From Lysobacter arseniciresistens ZS79 (GTDB lineage: Bacteria > Pseudomonadota > Gammaproteobacteria > Xanthomonadales > Xanthomonadaceae), in assembly GCF_000768335.1 (NCBI RefSeq), contig NZ_AVPT01000008.1, positions 1 through 64,000 on the forward strand: a DNA stretch of 64,000 nt. The letters are read 5' to 3'. The translations under genes and the position numbers were made by a program. Position 1 is the stretch's first letter; each line of letters starts with the position of its first letter. Under the pieces are notes generated by a model that saw only the letters and a list, made by a program, of their open reading frames with translations, was not told where the DNA came from and did not search any database. Below, one piece after another: positions 25,842 to 34,989 of this stretch.

Positions 25842-28319
25842 CTAGTCCTGGGCTGCTCCCGGTGCGCGTTCGGGCGATCGGGAGGTCGATGGCGCAACTG
25901 ACAATGACGTCTTGGCCAGGCGCAAGGCATTGGCGACCACGGACACCGAGCTCAGGCTCATGGCCAACGCCGCGATCATCGGGCTCAACAGCAACCCGAA
26001 CACTGGATATAGCACGCCGGCTGCGATCGGCACGCCAAGCGCGTTGTAGGAAAACGCGAAGCCGAGGTTCTGCTTCATATTGCCGACCGTCGCCGCGGAC
26101 AGCTCGCGGGCGCGCAAGATTCCGCGCAGGTCGCCCCTGACGAGAGTGACTTGGGCGCTGGACATGGCGACATCGGTGCCGGTGCCCATGGCGATGCCGA
26201 CGTCGGCTGCGGCCAACGCGGGAGCATCGTTGATGCCATCGCCGGCCATCGCCACGCGGCGACCTTCCGCCTTGAGCTTCTGGACCAGCTCGGCCTTGCC
26301 CTGCGGGCGCACTTCACCATGCACCTCGTCGAGGCCGAGTTCGGCGGCCACGGCGCGAGCGGTGGTTTCACCATCGCCGGTGGCCATCACGATGCGCAGC
26401 CCGGCGGCCTGCAGGGCGTCGATGGTTGCAGCGGCACTCTCCTTGATGGGGTCCGCAACCGCGACGATGCCGGCCAAGCGGCCGTCGATGGCGAGGAACA
26501 TCGCGGTCGCGCCCTGCTTGCGCAACGTCTCGGCGATATCGTGTTGCGCCTGCAGTTCGATATCCAGTTCGCGCATAAGCGCGCTGTTGCCCAAGGCCAG
26601 TTCGTGTCCGTTGACGCGACCACGCACACCGAGGCCGGTGACGGAGTCGAACTCCTCGGCCTTGTCCAGCTGCAGGCCACGCTCGCGCGCACCGGCGACG
26701 ATCGCGGCGGCCAATGGGTGCTCGCTTCCCTGGTCTAGGCTGGCGGCCAGTTGCAGCACCTGCGCTTCGACAAAGCCGTTAAGTGCGATCGCCTCGCGGA
26801 AGGCCGGGCGCCCCTCGGTCAGGGTGCCGGTCTTGTCGACGATGAGTGTGTCGATCGTGCGCAGTCGCTCAATTGCCTCGGCGTCGCGGAACAGAACGCC
26901 ATGCTGTGCGGCGCGGCCGGTGGCCACCATGATCGACATCGGCGTCGCCAATCCAAGCGCACACGGACAGGCGATGATCAGCACTGATACCGCGTTGAGC
27001 ACCGCGAACGTCCACGCCGGTTCGGGGCCAAACAGCCCCCAGACGAAGAACGTCGCTGTCGCGGCCGCCAGCACGGCGAGAACGAACCAATACGCGACCT
27101 TGTCGGCCATGCGCTGCATCGGCGCGCGCGAGCGCTGTGCCTGCGCCACCAATTGCACGATCTGCGACAGCACGGTGTCGGAGCCGACCTTGCCGGCGCG
27201 GATCACCAGTGCACCGGTAGTGTTGAGGGTCGCGCCGATTACGCTGTCGCCGGTGGCCTTCTCGACCGGGATCGGCTCGCCGGTCAGCATCGACTCGTCG
27301 ATGCTGGAACGGCCCTCGACCACGTCGCCATCGACTGGCACCTTCTCACCCGGGCGCACGCGAAGACGGTTGCCTACGTGCACATGCTCAAGCGGGATGT
27401 CCTCTTCGCTGCCGTCGTCGTTGATGCGCCGCGCTGTCTTCGGGGCCAGCCCGAGCAGCGCCTTTATCGCCGCTCCGGTCTTGCTGCGGGCGCGCAGCTC
27501 CAGCAACTGGCCGAGCAGCGTCAGCGAGACGATGACAGCTGCCGCCTCGAAATAGACCCCTACCCGTCCGTGCTCGCGGAACGACGCTGGAAATAGGTCC
27601 GGCGCGATGGTTGCCACCACGCTGTAGCCGAACGCGGCAGCCACGCCAATGCCGATCAGCGTGAACATGTTGGGGCTGCGGTTGCGAATCGATGCCACGC
27701 AACGCTCGAAGAACGGCCAGCCGGCCCAGAGCACCACGGGCACGGCCAACGCGAGCTCGATCCAGGTGCGAGCCGTTACCGACAACGCCGGCCAGTAGTG
27801 GCCGAACATCGCCAGTACCAGAACGATCAGGGTCAGCGGCAACGTCCACCAGAACCGGCGCGAGAAGTCGCGCAGCTCCGGATTCTCCTCGTCGTCCAGG
27901 CTCGGCATTTCCGGCTCCAGCGCCATGCCGCAGATCGGGCAGGTGCCGGGGCCGATCTGGCGCACTTCCGGATGCATCGGGCAGGTGTAGGTGGCGCCGG
28001 CCAGCGCCGGGTCGGGTTCGGAATCGGATGGCGAAAGATATTTGTCGGGGCTGGCGAGGAAGCGCTCAAGGCAGCGAGCCGAACAGAAGTAGTAGTCGTC
28101 GCCATCGTGCCGTGCGTGGTGTTGGCTGGTCGCAGGATCGACCTGCATGCCGCAGACCGGATCGGTGACCGTGCCGTCGCTTCCGGGCGACCGCGGCGGC
28201 GTCGAGCCGCCGGATGCGCAGCACGAATGCGCGCCCTGCCCGTCCGCGGCCCCACCGGTGCTGCAGTGCGACTGGCCCGCCTTGTGGTCGTGCTTGTGTT
28301 GATGGTCGCGAGCGTTCAT
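25842..28319 (-). CDS. copA: Copper-exporting P1B-type ATPase with YHS and heavy-metal-binding domains
   Basis: An 825-residue Cu(I)/Ag(I)-type ATPase that pumps metal out of the cytoplasm. In order it has a His/Cys-rich N-terminus ([15 protein letters not shown]), a YHS-type domain ([10 protein letters not shown], then YYFCSARC), a metal-binding segment ([10 protein letters not shown] with CPICGMAL), the TGES-equivalent [10 protein letters not shown], the membrane motif [11 protein letters not shown], the phosphorylation site DKTGTLTEG and the hinge [10 protein letters not shown]. There is no ferredoxin-like CxxC domain, as in the silver-type SilP/CopF group. The ATG at 28319 overlaps the regulator stop by four bases, so sensor and pump are co-translated. 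DUF305 follows. Confidence 0.93.
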   Translation of the reverse strand: MNARDHQHKHDHKAGQSHCSTGGAADGQGAHSCCASGGSTPPRSPGSDGTVTDPVCGMQVDPATSQHHARHDGDDYYFCSARCLERFLASPDKYLSPSDSEPDPALAGATYTCPMHPEVRQIGPGTCPICGMALEPEMPSLDDEENPELRDFSRRFWWTLPLTLIVLVLAMFGHYWPALSVTARTWIELALAVPVVLWAGWPFFERCVASIRNRSPNMFTLIGIGVAAAFGYSVVATIAPDLFPASFREHGRVGVYFEAAAVIVSLTLLGQLLELRARSKTGAAIKALLGLAPKTARRINDDGSEEDIPLEHVHVGNRLRVRPGEKVPVDGDVVEGRSSIDESMLTGEPIPVEKATGDSVIGATLNTTGALVIRAGKVGSDTVLSQIVQLVAQAQRSRAPMQRMADKVAYWFVLAVLAAATATFFVWGLFGPEPAWTFAVLNAVSVLIIACPCALGLATPMSIMVATGRAAQHGVLFRDAEAIERLRTIDTLIVDKTGTLTEGRPAFREAIALNGFVEAQVLQLAASLDQGSEHPLAAAIVAGARERGLQLDKAEEFDSVTGLGVRGRVNGHELALGNSALMRELDIELQAQHDIAETLRKQGATAMFLAIDGRLAGIVAVADPIKESAAATIDALQAAGLRIVMATGDGETTARAVAAELGLDEVHGEVRPQGKAELVQKLKAEGRRVAMAGDGINDAPALAAADVGIAMGTGTDVAMSSAQVTLVRGDLRGILRARELSAATVGNMKQNLGFAFSYNALGVPIAAGVLYPVFGLLLSPMIAALAMSLSSVSVVANALRLAKTSLSVAPSTSRSPERAPGAAQD

Positions 28320-28714
28320 GCCGACTCCTCCGACAGGGCCGCCAGGATCGGGCAACGTGCCAACGCGCCGTGGCCGGGACAGGACCTCACCAGCGTCTGC
28401 AGACCATCGCGGATGCGGGTCAGCTCGGCCAGCTTGTGCTCCACATCGACGAGCTTCTCGTTGGCCGCGGCCTTCAGCCCTGCCATGTCGTCGGCCGGGC
28501 GGCTGGACAAGGCCAGCAGGTCGCGGATCTCGGTCAAGGTAAAGCCCAGCCCCTTCGCACGACGGACAAAGCGCAGCCGCGCAACGTCGTCCTCGCCGTA
28601 ACGACCGTAGCCGGACGCCTGTCGTCGCGGCTCAGGCAGGATTCCATGGCGTTCGTAATAGCGCACGGTGTCGATGGCGACCCCGGCGTGCTGGGCGAGT
28701 TGTCCGATTTGCAT
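28316..28714 (-). CDS. MerR-family copper/silver-type regulator (CueR-like)
   Basis: A 132-residue MerR-family regulator. The helix-turn-helix is [20 protein letters not shown]; a long dimer helix and a metal loop with Cys111 and Cys120 ([12 protein letters not shown]) follow. The position that is Cys in divalent sensors (residue 77) is Met here, as expected for a monovalent-metal sensor of the CueR class; the loop is one residue longer than in E. coli CueR. The start at 28714 gives the standard N-terminus. It is co-transcribed with the ATPase gene and should activate its own operon. Confidence 0.85.
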   Translation of the reverse strand: MQIGQLAQHAGVAIDTVRYYERHGILPEPRRQASGYGRYGEDDVARLRFVRRAKGLGFTLTEIRDLLALSSRPADDMAGLKAAANEKLVDVEHKLAELTRIRDGLQTLVRSCPGHGALARCPILAALSEESA

Positions 28715-28741
28715 GAGCCGCGCTCCTGACTGGATACCGGC

Positions 28742-28773
28742 AGTCTGCGGTCTTGACCATGGTCCAGAGTCAA
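28742..28773 (-). promoter_or_regulatory. MerR-type promoter of the regulator-ATPase operon
   Basis: On the minus strand TTGACT (28768-28773) is followed, after 20 bases, by CAGACT (28742-28747). The spacer contains the palindrome GACCATGGTC (28755-28764) flanked by partly matching half-sites. The long spacer around a dyad fits a MerR-family promoter with the start site about 20 bases before the ATG at 28714. Confidence 0.6.
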
Positions 28774-28854
28774 GCCTTTCTCGTTCATTGAGCGTGGTCG
28801 CAGGACGCCTGCCGAAGTCACTGCGCGGCTTGAGTGGGCGGATGTCGATGCGAA

Positions 28855-28917
28855 AAACCTTCCCTTCAAGGATGCCGTATAGCCGCTTCGTGTATTGCAA
28901 AGCGCCCTTGAAGGGAA
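28855..28917 (-). terminator. Large hairpin with T-run downstream of the copper-storage gene
   Basis: Perfect 12-base arms TTCCCTTCAAGG (28860-28871) and CCTTGAAGGGAA (28906-28917) are separated by 34 bases. Read on the minus strand the second arm is followed by GG and five T residues, so it can terminate transcription of the copper-storage gene that stops at 28938. The loop is unusually long for a terminator. Confidence 0.5.
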
Positions 28918-28937
28918 CCAGCGGTTCACGCAAACCG

Positions 28938-29294
28938 TTATTGGCTTGCCATCGCCGCACAGCTCTCCGCACAACGGCGGCAGGCATCGGCACAGCGCTT
29001 CATCTCGCTGTCGTCGTTCATGCGGTCACAGGCATCGGCGCACTGACGGCAGATCTCCGCACACGCGCCGCAGGTAATCGTGTGAACGGCAGCGCCGCGC
29101 AGCATGGCGTCTGCGCTGGTGGCGCAGATGTCTGCACACGTCGCCAGCAGGCCGATGTGCTCGGGCGCGGCATGCTGGCCGCCTTGGCCGAGGCAGTAGT
29201 TGATGGTCTCCAGGCAGATCGCATGGCACTGGGTGCAGTTATCGATGCAATCGTTCATGGCCTGGGGTCGATGGGCTGCAGTGTGGTGGGTCAT
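28938..29294 (-). CDS. csp3: Four-helix-bundle copper storage protein (Csp3-like)
   Basis: A 118-residue protein with 16 cysteines spaced along amphipathic helices (CIDNCTQCHAIC, CGACAEICRQCADAC, CADACRRCAESC). This is the layout of Csp proteins, which store many Cu(I) ions inside a four-helix bundle with the thiols pointing into the core. There is no signal peptide, which places it in the cytosol like Csp3; Csp1 members are exported. AAGGAG lies just upstream of the ATG. It stands between the P1B ATPase operon and the DUF411/cytochrome/cop genes, all on the same strand. Confidence 0.9.
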   Translation of the reverse strand: MTHHTAAHRPQAMNDCIDNCTQCHAICLETINYCLGQGGQHAAPEHIGLLATCADICATSADAMLRGAAVHTITCGACAEICRQCADACDRMNDDSEMKRCADACRRCAESCAAMASQ

Positions 29295-29366
29295 GTCCTA
29301 CTCCTTGTTGCGATAGCGGGCGAGAATCGGCGCGCCCGCATCACCGCCCCCTTTTAACTGCCTGCT

Positions 29367-29894
29367 TCAATGCTGGGCAAATGCCTCCGTGGTGCCATCG
29401 CGGGTGACGAGTTCGACCGTATAAGACTGGGTCTGGCCATCGGGCATCTCCATGCCGGGCGAACCCAGCGGCATGCCCGGAAGGACCAGCCCCCTCGCGT
29501 CCGGTCGCTGCGCCAGCAGGCGCACGATGTCCCCAGCCGGCACGTGACCTTCGATCACGTAGCCCGCCACTTCCGCGGTGTGGCAGGAGCCCTTACCGTA
29601 CGGTACGCCTAGCCGTTGCTTGATCGGATGAAGGTTCTGGACGTTGCGCACATCGACCGGGAACCCGGCCTCGCGCACGTGTTCTACCCATAGCTCACAG
29701 CAGCCGCAGGTCGGGCTTTTGTGGACGACCATCAACGGCAGCGCGTCGCCGGCAGGAACATCGGCAGCGGCTGGAGCCGCCTCCGAGATAGTGGATGTCG
29801 AGCCGTTCGGTGGCGAGGGCTGTTGATCGCAAGCCGCCAGTGCTGCACTGGCGGCAAGCATGATCGCGATGCCAGCGGAATGCCGAAGTTTCAA
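29367..29894 (-). CDS. DUF411 metal-binding lipoprotein
   Basis: A 175-residue protein with a lipoprotein signal (AASAALAACDQQ), a linker, and a DUF411 domain: VVHKSPTCGCCELWVEH with the CGCC metal motif, a second cysteine in GKGSCHTAEV, and a conserved GHVPA. The Met/Gly-containing C-terminus may also bind metal. I use a TTG start at 29894 because a perfect GGAGG sits five bases upstream and it gives a proper signal; a GTG at 29900 would overlap that site. DUF411 proteins are thought to bind copper in the periplasm. It follows the NTF2-like gene with little space and is probably in one operon with copLAB. Confidence 0.82.
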   Translation of the reverse strand: MKLRHSAGIAIMLAASAALAACDQQPSPPNGSTSTISEAAPAAADVPAGDALPLMVVHKSPTCGCCELWVEHVREAGFPVDVRNVQNLHPIKQRLGVPYGKGSCHTAEVAGYVIEGHVPAGDIVRLLAQRPDARGLVLPGMPLGSPGMEMPDGQTQSYTVELVTRDGTTEAFAQH

Positions 29895-29907
29895 GACCAC
29901 CTCCGAG

Positions 29908-30429
29908 TCAGCGCTTCGGTCGCGAGGACCAGTGGATGTGCGCGATGCGCCAGCCGTCCGGCGTCTGCTTGAGCACCATGGTCTCGGTGCTGAGTAGCAC
30001 CAGCGGCTTGCCGTCCTTTTCGGCGTGCAGTTCGCTCTCACTGCCGATCCAGACGAGGTCGCCGGCAGCGCGTGCGCGCCGACGCAGCAGTTGCCGGTGC
30101 GCGCCCTTGAGGAACTTCGCGTCGCTGATGGCGTGATGGCCCAGGTATTCCTCGCGGCTGCGTTCGGCACCGCCCGACTCCAGGATCAACACGTCCGGCG
30201 CCAACAGCTCCCCCACCGTTTCCAGATCGCCGCTGGACAGGGCGTCGCTGAAGCGCTCGGCCACCGCCGTAGCTGCTTCTGCTTCGGCCGGGACGTCCAG
30301 TTGCGGCTGGTTCGGTGGTGCGGGCGCGTGATGCGCGTGCGAAGCCGCGTCCGGCTGCGTCTGGGCGGATGCGACGCTGAGCCCGCCAGCGGCGAGGATG
30401 AGGACAAGAAAGGTTGCGACAGATTTCAT
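29908..30429 (-). CDS. Exported NTF2-like (DUF4440) protein
   Basis: A 173-residue protein with a signal peptide (FLVLILAAGGLSVASAQ), a His-rich linker (HAHHAPAPP) and one NTF2-like domain: ATAVAERFSDALSSGDLETV, LILESGGAERSREEYLGHH and the C-terminal strand DGWRIAHIHWSS. It belongs to the same family as the gene at 8982-9476. The His-rich linker suggests metal binding. It lies between DUF411 and the cytochrome c gene on one strand with short gaps. The start at 30429 is the internal ATG that gives the signal sequence. Confidence 0.8.
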   Translation of the reverse strand: MKSVATFLVLILAAGGLSVASAQTQPDAASHAHHAPAPPNQPQLDVPAEAEAATAVAERFSDALSSGDLETVGELLAPDVLILESGGAERSREEYLGHHAISDAKFLKGAHRQLLRRRARAAGDLVWIGSESELHAEKDGKPLVLLSTETMVLKQTPDGWRIAHIHWSSRPKR

Positions 30430-30446
30430 GGGTCGTGGCTCCGTGG

Positions 30447-31316
30447 TCAATGTTCGTGGCCGTCATCCGCCGGCGGGTTCTGCGGTGCGGGGTGCGACTC
30501 CACGGTGCCGTCGGCATGGTGGTGCTCGACCATCTCCGGCTGCGCATCGGGTTGCGTCCCGGTCTCGTGGTGATCGGCAGGCGTGTCCGAATGCGGCGCG
30601 TCGCCGCCAGCGCCTTGGTGGTCGTCCATGCCGGTCTGGGGTTCGGCCGCCGCATCGTCGTGCGGCGGCGTACCCGGTGGGTGCTCATGCCCTCCGGCAC
30701 CGTCGGCCGCGTCCGCGCCTGCTGCGGGGTTGCCATGATGGTCCGGCGCGGCGTTTTCCCCGTCGGCATGAGGCTGCGTTTCACCGCCGCCGTGCGAATG
30801 GCCACCGCTGCTGTCGACCATGGCCCGGTACTCGGCTGCGTCGAGTGTCGGCAGCACCTGCAGGAACCCAGCCATGTTCCAGATGTACTCGTCGGCCATG
30901 CTCTCGCCCCAGGCCGGCATGCCCGATGCCTTGATGCCGTGCTTGATGACCCAGAACGCTTCGGCGGCGTCGACCCTATGCTCGGTCAGGTTCGGCGGCG
31001 CTGGATACAGGCCCCGGCTCATCTCGGTTTCCGACATGCCCGGTGCCAGGTGGCAGCCGGCACACATGGCGGCGTAATTACCCGCGCCTTGAACAATCCG
31101 AACCTGATCATCCAGATTCGGCACCTGCAACTCATTGGCCCGAACCGCGATCGAGCGTTCGCGCAGGGTTTCCAGCGCCGCGTAGACCGGCCCGGTATGC
31201 GGATCATCGGCACCAATGTTGTACAGGCCCGACCAGATGAATCCCGCCACCGCCAACACGGCGATGACGGACAGTCCGACCAGGATGAACAGCGTTTTGC
31301 GTTTCACGACTGCCAT
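30447..31316 (-). CDS. Membrane-anchored cytochrome c with long His-rich tail
   Basis: A 289-residue protein. An N-terminal helix (TLFILVGLSVIAVLAVAGFIW) anchors it. A c-type cytochrome domain carries the heme motif CAGCH and an axial-ligand Met in KASGMPAWGE. The last 120 residues are low-complexity, rich in His, Asp, Gly and Pro (HSHGGGETQPHADGE, HHETGTQP, DGHEH), and look like a metal sponge. The gene lies directly downstream of copB. A redox partner for the multicopper oxidase CopA, or a Cu(I)/Cu(II) exchange role, is inference; the heme domain itself is clear. Confidence 0.85.
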   Translation of the reverse strand: MAVVKRKTLFILVGLSVIAVLAVAGFIWSGLYNIGADDPHTGPVYAALETLRERSIAVRANELQVPNLDDQVRIVQGAGNYAAMCAGCHLAPGMSETEMSRGLYPAPPNLTEHRVDAAEAFWVIKHGIKASGMPAWGESMADEYIWNMAGFLQVLPTLDAAEYRAMVDSSGGHSHGGGETQPHADGENAAPDHHGNPAAGADAADGAGGHEHPPGTPPHDDAAAEPQTGMDDHQGAGGDAPHSDTPADHHETGTQPDAQPEMVEHHHADGTVESHPAPQNPPADDGHEH

Positions 31317-31330
31317 GGTGGTGGTCTCCC

Positions 31331-32446
31331 CTAGAACCAGATTCGGACGCCGGCGACGACGCGGGTGTCCTCGATGTCGTCCAGTTGTTCACGCCGGTAG
31401 TCGGCAGTACCGCCGTAGGCGCGCTCCCACACCACGCCGATGTACGGCGCGAACTGGCGATGGAACTCGTAACGCAGGCGGAAGCCGGCCTCCAGTGTGC
31501 TGAGGCCATCACCAATACCCCGCACCGGATCGTCCTGGCCCCAGGCTTCGGCTTCGACCAGCCACTGTCCGATCAAGCGATTGGTGAACAGCGTCTCGTA
31601 CTCGGCCTCAAGCGCGAGACCGGTCTGGCCTGACTCGCCGAGATAGGCGGTCGCATCGACCTCGAACATGTACGGCGCCAAACCCATCACGCCGAAGGCG
31701 GCGAACGTCTGCGACGGCCCTTCTCCAAAATCGTGACGAACGCCGGCGACCAAGTCCCACCACCGTGCGATTGCGCGGCCGTACAGGACCTCGACATCGG
31801 CAGACTCTGTAGTGCCATCCACGCGCTCGCCTTCGCTGCGCAACCAGACGCGATCAAGATCGGTGCCGATCCAGGCCAGCGCCTCCCAACCCACGCCGGT
31901 GCCTTCCTCGTCGCCGTCCCAGGTCTCCAGCCGGTCGAGCAGCCAGTACGAATGGATCGCCGTGTCGTGCACCGCGTGCCCATCAACATCCGGAAACGCC
32001 GCGGCGCGATCGCCCGGTGTCACCGGCGGAATCGGATCGAGCGGCGGTGCGGTCGCGGGCAGGTCCTGGTCCATGGCAGTGCCATGTCCCATGGCCGCAT
32101 GGTCCATCGGCTCGGCTTGCGGGGTGGCCGGTGCCATGTCGTGGCCCGCATGGGGATCAACCGGCGCGTCCGCTGCTTCAGGTGCTGGCTGAGCCTGTTC
32201 GGCAGGCGCATGCATGGAGTGGTCTACAGGCTGCTCCCGTTCCTGCTCAACGGGTTCGGCAGGCGGCATTTGGTGGCCAGCGTGGAGATCTTGCGGTTCG
32301 GGCGCTTCCTGTGCCGGCGCGGTGAGCTCCACCGGCTGGTGCATGGAATGGTCCATCTCTTGGGCCCAGGCCGGTGCCAGGCCGAGCGCCAGCAGCGTGG
32401 CGGCGGCAATGGCGGCAATACGTGGACGAGGGACGGATAGGTTCAT
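31331..32446 (-). CDS. copB: Outer-membrane copper resistance protein CopB/PcoB
   Basis: A 371-residue protein with a signal peptide (TLLALGLAPAWAQ). The N-terminal third is metal-binding and rich in MDHSMH, HAGHQM and HAGHDM units. A CopB beta-barrel domain follows (SYWLLDRLETWDG, VGWEALAWIGTDLDRVWLR, ending TRVVAGVRIWF). CopB sits in the outer membrane, acts with the periplasmic oxidase CopA, and is thought to sequester or export copper. The start at 32446 lies five bases from the copA stop, so the two are in one operon. Confidence 0.93.
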   Translation of the reverse strand: MNLSVPRPRIAAIAAATLLALGLAPAWAQEMDHSMHQPVELTAPAQEAPEPQDLHAGHQMPPAEPVEQEREQPVDHSMHAPAEQAQPAPEAADAPVDPHAGHDMAPATPQAEPMDHAAMGHGTAMDQDLPATAPPLDPIPPVTPGDRAAAFPDVDGHAVHDTAIHSYWLLDRLETWDGDEEGTGVGWEALAWIGTDLDRVWLRSEGERVDGTTESADVEVLYGRAIARWWDLVAGVRHDFGEGPSQTFAAFGVMGLAPYMFEVDATAYLGESGQTGLALEAEYETLFTNRLIGQWLVEAEAWGQDDPVRGIGDGLSTLEAGFRLRYEFHRQFAPYIGVVWERAYGGTADYRREQLDDIEDTRVVAGVRIWF

Positions 32447-32451
32447 GGCGA

Positions 32452-34293
32452 TCACTCCTTCACCTCCACTTCCCGGAACATGCCGGCTTCCATGTGGTAG
32501 AGCAGATGACAGTGGTATGCCCAGCGGCCGAGCGCGTCGGCGCGCACGCGGTAGCTGCGCTTGCTGCCGGGCGGCATGTCGATGGTGTGCTTGCGCACCT
32601 GGAAGTTGCCGTCGGCGTCCTCCAGGTCGCTCCACATGCCGTGCAGGTGGATCGGGTGGGTCATCATGGTGTCGTTGACCAGCACGATGCGCATGCGCTC
32701 GCCGTAGTTGAGTCGCAACGGTTCCGCGTCGGAGAACTTCATGCCGTCGAACGACCAGGCGAAGCGTTCCATGTGGCCGGTCAGGTGCAGTTCGATTTCG
32801 CGGCCGGGCTCGCGGCCGTCCGGGTCTGGAAAGGTGCTACGCAGGTCGGCGTAGGTCAGCACCCTGCGCCCGTTGTCACGCAGGCCGATGCCGGGGTCGT
32901 CGAGCTTGGGCACCGGGTTCATGGTCTGCATGTCGACCAGTGGGTTGCCAGTCTCGCTGGCGGGATGCGCCTGCATGCCCGCGGCGCCGTGATCCATGGT
33001 CGCCATCGGTCCGGGCTTCATCGACGTGGTGCCGTGCTGGCTGTGATCCATGCCGCCATGATCCATGCCGGCCATCGCGCCGACCGACATCGCCGACATG
33101 TCGTGCCCGGCCCCGCCCATCATCCCGTGGCCCATGTCGTCCATAGTCAGGATCGGCTTGGGGTCGACCGACGGCACCGGCGCGCGCAAACCTTCGCGCA
33201 CGGCCAGCGTGCCGCTGACATACCCCGTGCGACCCAGGTCCTGCGCAAAGATGGTGAACGCATCCTGCCCGGTCGGCTCGACGATCACGTCGAACGTTTC
33301 GGCGGTGGCGATCCGGAACTCGTCGACGGTCACCGGGTGCACATACTGGCCGTCGGCGGCGACCACCGTCATCTTCAGCCCCGGGATGCGCACGTCGAAG
33401 TGGGTCATCGAGGAGCCGTTGATGAAGCGCAGGCGCACCTTCTCACCGGAGCGGAACAAACCGGTCCAGTTGCCAAGTGAGGTCGTGCCGTTCATGAGGT
33501 AGGTGTACGTGTTGCCGTTGACGTCCGACAGGTCGGTCGGCGTCATCCGCATCTCGCCCCACATCTTGCGGTTCTGAAGCGTCGCCGACAGCCCGTGCTG
33601 CTGCACGTCGTCGAAGAAGTCGCCAACGGTCTGCTTGGCGAAATTGTCGAAATCGGACATCTTCTTGAGACGATCGAACAGATACGTCGGGTCGAGATCG
33701 GTCCAGTCGGTCAGCATGACCACGTAGTCGCGGTCGTAGCGGAACGGCTCGGGCTCCAGCGGCTCGATCACCAGCGGGCCGTACAGGCCGGCCTGCTCCT
33801 GGAACGCGGTGTGGCTGTGATACCAGTAGGTGCCGCCCTGCACCACGTTGAAACGGTAGTGGTAGGTCTCGCCGCGGTTGATGCCGTCGAAGCTCAGTCC
33901 CGGCACGCCGTCCATGTTGGCCGGCAACAGGATGCCGTGCCAATGGATCGAAGTTGAATGGCCGTGGATCGAACCGGGTGGCAGCGCGTTGGTGACCCGC
34001 AGGTTGACCGTGGTGCCTTCGCGCCAACGCAGCAACGGCGCCGGAATGGAGCCGTTGACGGTGATCGCGGTGCGGGTCACGCCGGTGAAATTCGCAGGCG
34101 TCTCGCCAATGGTCAGGTCGAACTCGGTGCCTGACAGGACGTTGGGCACACCTTCGGTGCGCACAGCCCAACTTTGCCGGGGCCACAGCCCCAGCCCGGC
34201 AATGGCGCCACCAGCGGCCAGCCCCTGCACGAAACGGCGCCGCGACGGCTGCGGCAACCCGCTGGCCCCGCGGCCAAAAGGATCGGATGACAT
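32452..34293 (-). CDS. copA: Periplasmic multicopper oxidase CopA/PcoA
   Basis: A 613-residue Tat-exported multicopper oxidase (signal SRRRFVQGLAAGG). Copper-site motifs are complete: HWHGILLPANMDGVPG, WYHSHTAFQEQAGLYGPL, HPIHLHGMWSDL, and the type-1 HCHLLYHMEAGMF. Between cupredoxin domains there is a Met/His-rich insert (MGHGMMGGAGHDMSAM, GMDHGGMDHSQHG) typical of PcoA/CopA that binds extra copper. It oxidises Cu(I) in the periplasm. It lies between copL and copB in the Xanthomonas-type copLAB order. The gene symbol is shared by convention with the unrelated ATPase at 25842. Confidence 0.95.
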   Translation of the reverse strand: MSSDPFGRGASGLPQPSRRRFVQGLAAGGAIAGLGLWPRQSWAVRTEGVPNVLSGTEFDLTIGETPANFTGVTRTAITVNGSIPAPLLRWREGTTVNLRVTNALPPGSIHGHSTSIHWHGILLPANMDGVPGLSFDGINRGETYHYRFNVVQGGTYWYHSHTAFQEQAGLYGPLVIEPLEPEPFRYDRDYVVMLTDWTDLDPTYLFDRLKKMSDFDNFAKQTVGDFFDDVQQHGLSATLQNRKMWGEMRMTPTDLSDVNGNTYTYLMNGTTSLGNWTGLFRSGEKVRLRFINGSSMTHFDVRIPGLKMTVVAADGQYVHPVTVDEFRIATAETFDVIVEPTGQDAFTIFAQDLGRTGYVSGTLAVREGLRAPVPSVDPKPILTMDDMGHGMMGGAGHDMSAMSVGAMAGMDHGGMDHSQHGTTSMKPGPMATMDHGAAGMQAHPASETGNPLVDMQTMNPVPKLDDPGIGLRDNGRRVLTYADLRSTFPDPDGREPGREIELHLTGHMERFAWSFDGMKFSDAEPLRLNYGERMRIVLVNDTMMTHPIHLHGMWSDLEDADGNFQVRKHTIDMPPGSKRSYRVRADALGRWAYHCHLLYHMEAGMFREVEVKE

Positions 34294-34401
34294 GAACAGG
34301 ACTCCGGAAAACGTCAGGAAACTCGCCCGATACGCAGGCGACGGAACGGCCTGTCCGGGTTCCGGTCAGGCCGAAGAGCGCCTTTGTGGCGCTGGGGACG
34401 T

Positions 34402-34836
34402 TTAGCCGATGGGTGGTCGGATCAAGTGAGGCAGCGCGGGCGAGGCGTGCACCGAGAACATCGGGCGCACGCTGTCGCTGCGCTCGATCGACCCGAGACC
34501 TATTACCGCGTCCACGGTGGCTGCCTGGGCCGGGTGCATGCACGCGCAACTGCAGATGCCCGATTCGCAGCAATCCGGCGATGGTGTGCCTGCGTCGGCG
34601 GGGCCGTGCGGGTGTCCGCCGGAATCGGGATGGGCGGTCGCGACTTTCGTCTGATCAGCACCGTGACACGGCGCCTCGTCCTCTCCGTCGGCGTTCGCGG
34701 AGAACGCCGCCACTGGCGAAGTTGCTGCGAGGATGTCGGCATGGCTCATGTGTACCGCCGCCATGGCTGTCGCGGTCCCGTTCAGTACAAGAACGAGACC
34801 GAGGAACAGCCGCAGTAGCAGTGACCGGATCGACAT
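34402..34836 (-). CDS. copL: CopL-family metal-binding regulatory protein
   Basis: A 144-residue exported protein (signal LLRLFLGLVLVLNGTATAMA) with a His/Asp-rich middle (HPDSGGHPHGPADAG) and the CopL cysteine block CCESGICSCACMH. In Xanthomonas, copL is the first gene of copLAB and is needed for copper-induced expression of copA and copB, though how it signals is not settled. It is 108 bases upstream of copA on the same strand. A perfect inverted repeat lies 17 bases ahead of its start codon. Confidence 0.9.
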   Translation of the reverse strand: MSIRSLLLRLFLGLVLVLNGTATAMAAVHMSHADILAATSPVAAFSANADGEDEAPCHGADQTKVATAHPDSGGHPHGPADAGTPSPDCCESGICSCACMHPAQAATVDAVIGLGSIERSDSVRPMFSVHASPALPHLIRPPIG

Positions 34837-34852
34837 AGGGCTACTTTACCAG

Positions 34853-34871
34853 CACGCGTAAACCACGCGTG
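34853..34871. promoter_or_regulatory. Inverted repeat ahead of copL
   Basis: Perfect 7-base arms CACGCGT and ACGCGTG with a 5-base AAACC centre, 17 bases upstream of the copL ATG. A repeat here could be an operator or a leader hairpin controlling copLAB. No regulator gene for it is adjacent. Confidence 0.45.
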
Positions 34872-34989
34872 ATGGTCTGGATTTCACTCCAGAGTTGCTG
34901 GGAATTTCTCATCGGAGTCCCATCCCTAGGGCGTTTGCCACAATGTGGCGAGCCCGTGTTCCTTGTGGGTTGTCATAACAAGCCCGCAG

